NCBI GenBank assembly: GCA_028691095.1
Contig: JAQUZZ010000080.1
Location: 1-6,874 of the forward strand
Length of the DNA: 6,874 bases
Origin: Alistipes sp.
Lineage (GTDB): Bacteria > Bacteroidota > Bacteroidia > Bacteroidales > Rikenellaceae
Direction of reading: 5' to 3'
Part shown: one piece after another, positions 5,582-6,874 of the stretch
Numbering within the stretch: position 1 is the stretch's first letter
Layout of the letters: every line of letters begins with the position of its first letter
The notes under the pieces: generated by a model
What the model saw: the letters and a program-made list of their open reading frames with translations, nothing else
Databases searched by the model: none
What the model was told of the DNA's origin: nothing
Program-made: the position numbers and the translations under genes

Positions 5582-6742
5582 TTAGGCCTTCTTACGAACC
5601 ATCATCACCGAAATAGATAGAATATAGACCAAACAAGCCAAGGGCACCAAAAGACTCACCCATTGATTGGAATGGTCGGCAATCAGCCCCATGATAGGCG
5701 GAACCAACGCACCTCCGGCCACTCCGGTAATCATCAGAGCCGAGATCTCATTGGCATACGTCGGCTTATGTTGCAGGGCCAAAGAAAAGACGACAGAAAA
5801 GACGCTGGCAGCAAAAAAGCCCACGATCGCAAGCCCCGTATAGATCACCGGCAGACTCCCCGTGAGCAATAAAATCACATAACCCGCAACCGCACAGATC
5901 ATAATCCCCGCAAAGAAACGATGGATCGCCATGCGCGTCAACAGAATCGTAGCCACAAAAGTTCCCAACGTACGGGCCGCAAAATAGAGACTATTCACCA
6001 TGGTTCCCTCGTCCAACGAGACGCCACAACGCTCCATCAGGTATTTGGGCATCGTGGTCATCAGTCCCACTTCATACCCCACGATCAGCAGGATTACCAG
6101 AAAGTAGATCAAGATCTTCCGATCACCCAGCAGGGAGAACACCTCTTTGATCGAGGAGTTTTTCTGTTCCGTACGACGCTGCTCGATAATCGGCACCCAC
6201 AGCAACCAAACCAACGAGATGAGGGTCAGCACGGCATAGATCGGGAAGACCAATTTCCAATCCCCAAACATCGCCGAGGCCAAACCCACAATCAGCGGGC
6301 CGAGAAAAGAACTGATGGCCTTGACAAACTGTCCAAGTGTAATGCTACTGGCCACCCGATCCGTCGAAACGACATCCATCAGCAGGGGATTCAACGCCAC
6401 CTGCAGAATGGTGTTGCCAATACCGAGCAGTGCCACGGCACTCAGCGCCACGGCAAAGTTGTAATGAATCACCGGCAGGAGCATGCCTATGGTCGTAACG
6501 GCAGCACTCAGCAGCACCGTATTTTTCCGTCCGACACGTCCCATCAGGATTCCCGACGCAATGGAGATGACGGCAAACCAAAAAAAGGCCAATAACGGGA
6601 AGAGGTTTGCCCAAGTGTTGCTCAGTCCAAAATCTTGTTTTACATAGTTGGTCAATAGGCTGACCAGATCTACGAAACCCATCACAAAGAAACAAAAAAT
6701 CACGGGCAGTAGCTTGGTAAGCGATCGGGAAGAGGCTGTCAT
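5582..6742 (-). CDS. MFS sugar transporter (FucP/FHS-like)
   Basis: This 386-aa protein is very hydrophobic, with about 12 predicted membrane helices and short loops. The opening segment has the FHS-type pattern 'FFVMGFVD' (18-25) then 'FGLSNTWANL' (38-47), followed by the MFS motif A loop G-ILMGRVGRK (64-73). A charged central loop near 'EQRRTEQKNSS' separates two six-helix halves, and it ends in basic VRKKA. It should import a sugar by proton symport across the inner membrane; the sugar is not identifiable. I chose ATG 6742 because the frame upstream of it (to 6835) lies almost wholly inside the IS end and would translate transposase DNA in another frame. The IS boundary is 13 bp before this ATG, so the native promoter is probably cut off. 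It is the first gene of the MFS-gmhA-ROK kinase cluster. Confidence 0.88.
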   Translation of the reverse strand: MTASSRSLTKLLPVIFCFFVMGFVDLVSLLTNYVKQDFGLSNTWANLFPLLAFFWFAVISIASGILMGRVGRKNTVLLSAAVTTIGMLLPVIHYNFAVALSAVALLGIGNTILQVALNPLLMDVVSTDRVASSITLGQFVKAISSFLGPLIVGLASAMFGDWKLVFPIYAVLTLISLVWLLWVPIIEQRRTEQKNSSIKEVFSLLGDRKILIYFLVILLIVGYEVGLMTTMPKYLMERCGVSLDEGTMVNSLYFAARTLGTFVATILLTRMAIHRFFAGIMICAVAGYVILLLTGSLPVIYTGLAIVGFFAASVFSVVFSLALQHKPTYANEISALMITGVAGGALVPPIMGLIADHSNQWVSLLVPLACLVYILSISVMMVRKKA

Positions 6743-6755
6743 AAATGCGAAATTA

Positions 6756-6874
6756 AGAGTCTGTTTAAAAATATCATTTATAACCATTTTAGCATCAGTG
6801 AAATAAAAGCCAAGTATATCATATTTTCCGAACACACCACCTTTCGTTCATAATCCTTTGCTAATCTTCGGAAG
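6756..6874 (-). mobile_element. 3' end of an IS5-family insertion sequence, right copy (truncated by window edge)
   Basis: This is the exact inverse of 5-123, with the transposase reading leftward into the MFS cluster. Identity with the left copy breaks after 6756, which marks the element end; TTAA lies just outside. The boundary is 13 bp upstream of the transporter ATG. The element continues off the right edge. Because the window ends within the repeat at both sides, the borders look like assembly breaks at a multicopy IS. Confidence 0.82.
6778..6873 (-). CDS. IS5-family transposase, C-terminal fragment, right copy (5' part outside window)
   Basis: The same 31 codons and TAA stop as at 6-101, in opposite orientation. 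The peptide includes RRLAKDYE and MIYLAFISLMLKWL. Its stop codon (6780-6778) is 35 bp before the MFS transporter ATG on the same strand, so any transcript of the transposase that is not terminated would run straight into the transporter. No terminator hairpin was seen in the 35-bp gap. Confidence 0.76.
   Translation of the reverse strand, partial: FRRLAKDYERKVVCSENMIYLAFISLMLKWL

Noticed and set aside
5921..6595. Open frame of 224 codons on the plus strand
   Set aside because: It is antisense to the MFS transporter. Its extreme Gln/His/Arg content is the expected shadow of hydrophobic codons.
6743..6835. N-terminal extension of the MFS transporter starting at 6835
   Set aside because: The extension lies almost wholly in the IS end, out of frame with the transposase, and lacks membrane-protein character. 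ATG 6742 directly precedes the family-like N-terminus.
5..6874. Inverted repeats as a site-specific phase-variation switch
   Set aside because: The repeats encode a transposase C-terminus, so they are IS copies. There is no invertase gene and the unit is far larger than typical promoter invertons.

Overview
The window looks like a chromosomal contig from a member of the Bacteroidota, probably order Bacteroidales. Three things suggest this: a near-consensus Bacteroidetes promoter (TTTG, 20 bp, TATATTTG) upstream of the acetyltransferase gene, start codons without clear Shine-Dalgarno sequences, and the protein types present. Genus cannot be fixed from the sequence. Rikenellaceae/Alistipes-like is only a guess.

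Both ends of the window carry the same sequence in opposite orientation: 5-123 is the exact reverse complement of 6756-6874 (119 bp, no mismatch). Each copy encodes the last ~31 codons of an IS5-family transposase (RRLAKDYE ... MIYLAFISLMLKWL, stop), followed by 22 bp to the element end (GAGTCTGTTTAAAAATATC read into the element). The segment is therefore bracketed by two inward-facing copies of one insertion sequence. It probably stops inside them because the element is multicopy and could not be assembled through.

Left to right: IS end (1-123); an AT-rich stretch with no gene seen (124-487); a doubtful 62-aa ORF (488-676); a secreted thioredoxin-like protein (689 onward) whose reading frame lacks a stop before its own terminator hairpin; tsaE and a GNAT acetyltransferase on the minus strand (acetyltransferase first in transcription); a divergent promoter region; hflX on the plus strand with an intrinsic terminator; a mosaic of small repeats (3620-3821); then a minus-strand cluster transcribed as sugar MFS transporter, gmhA (phosphoheptose isomerase), repeat-filled spacer, ROK sugar kinase. 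The second IS end begins only 13 bp upstream of the transporter start codon.

tsaE (tRNA t6A modification) and hflX (ribosome-associated GTPase) are housekeeping functions. The transporter-isomerase-kinase cluster reads as a sugar uptake, phosphorylation and isomerisation unit, with GmhA linking it to sedoheptulose-7-phosphate and heptose synthesis. The IS insertion has probably separated this cluster from its native promoter, and transposase read-through could now drive it. Short hairpin repeats recur in three intergenic gaps, twice just upstream of a start codon.
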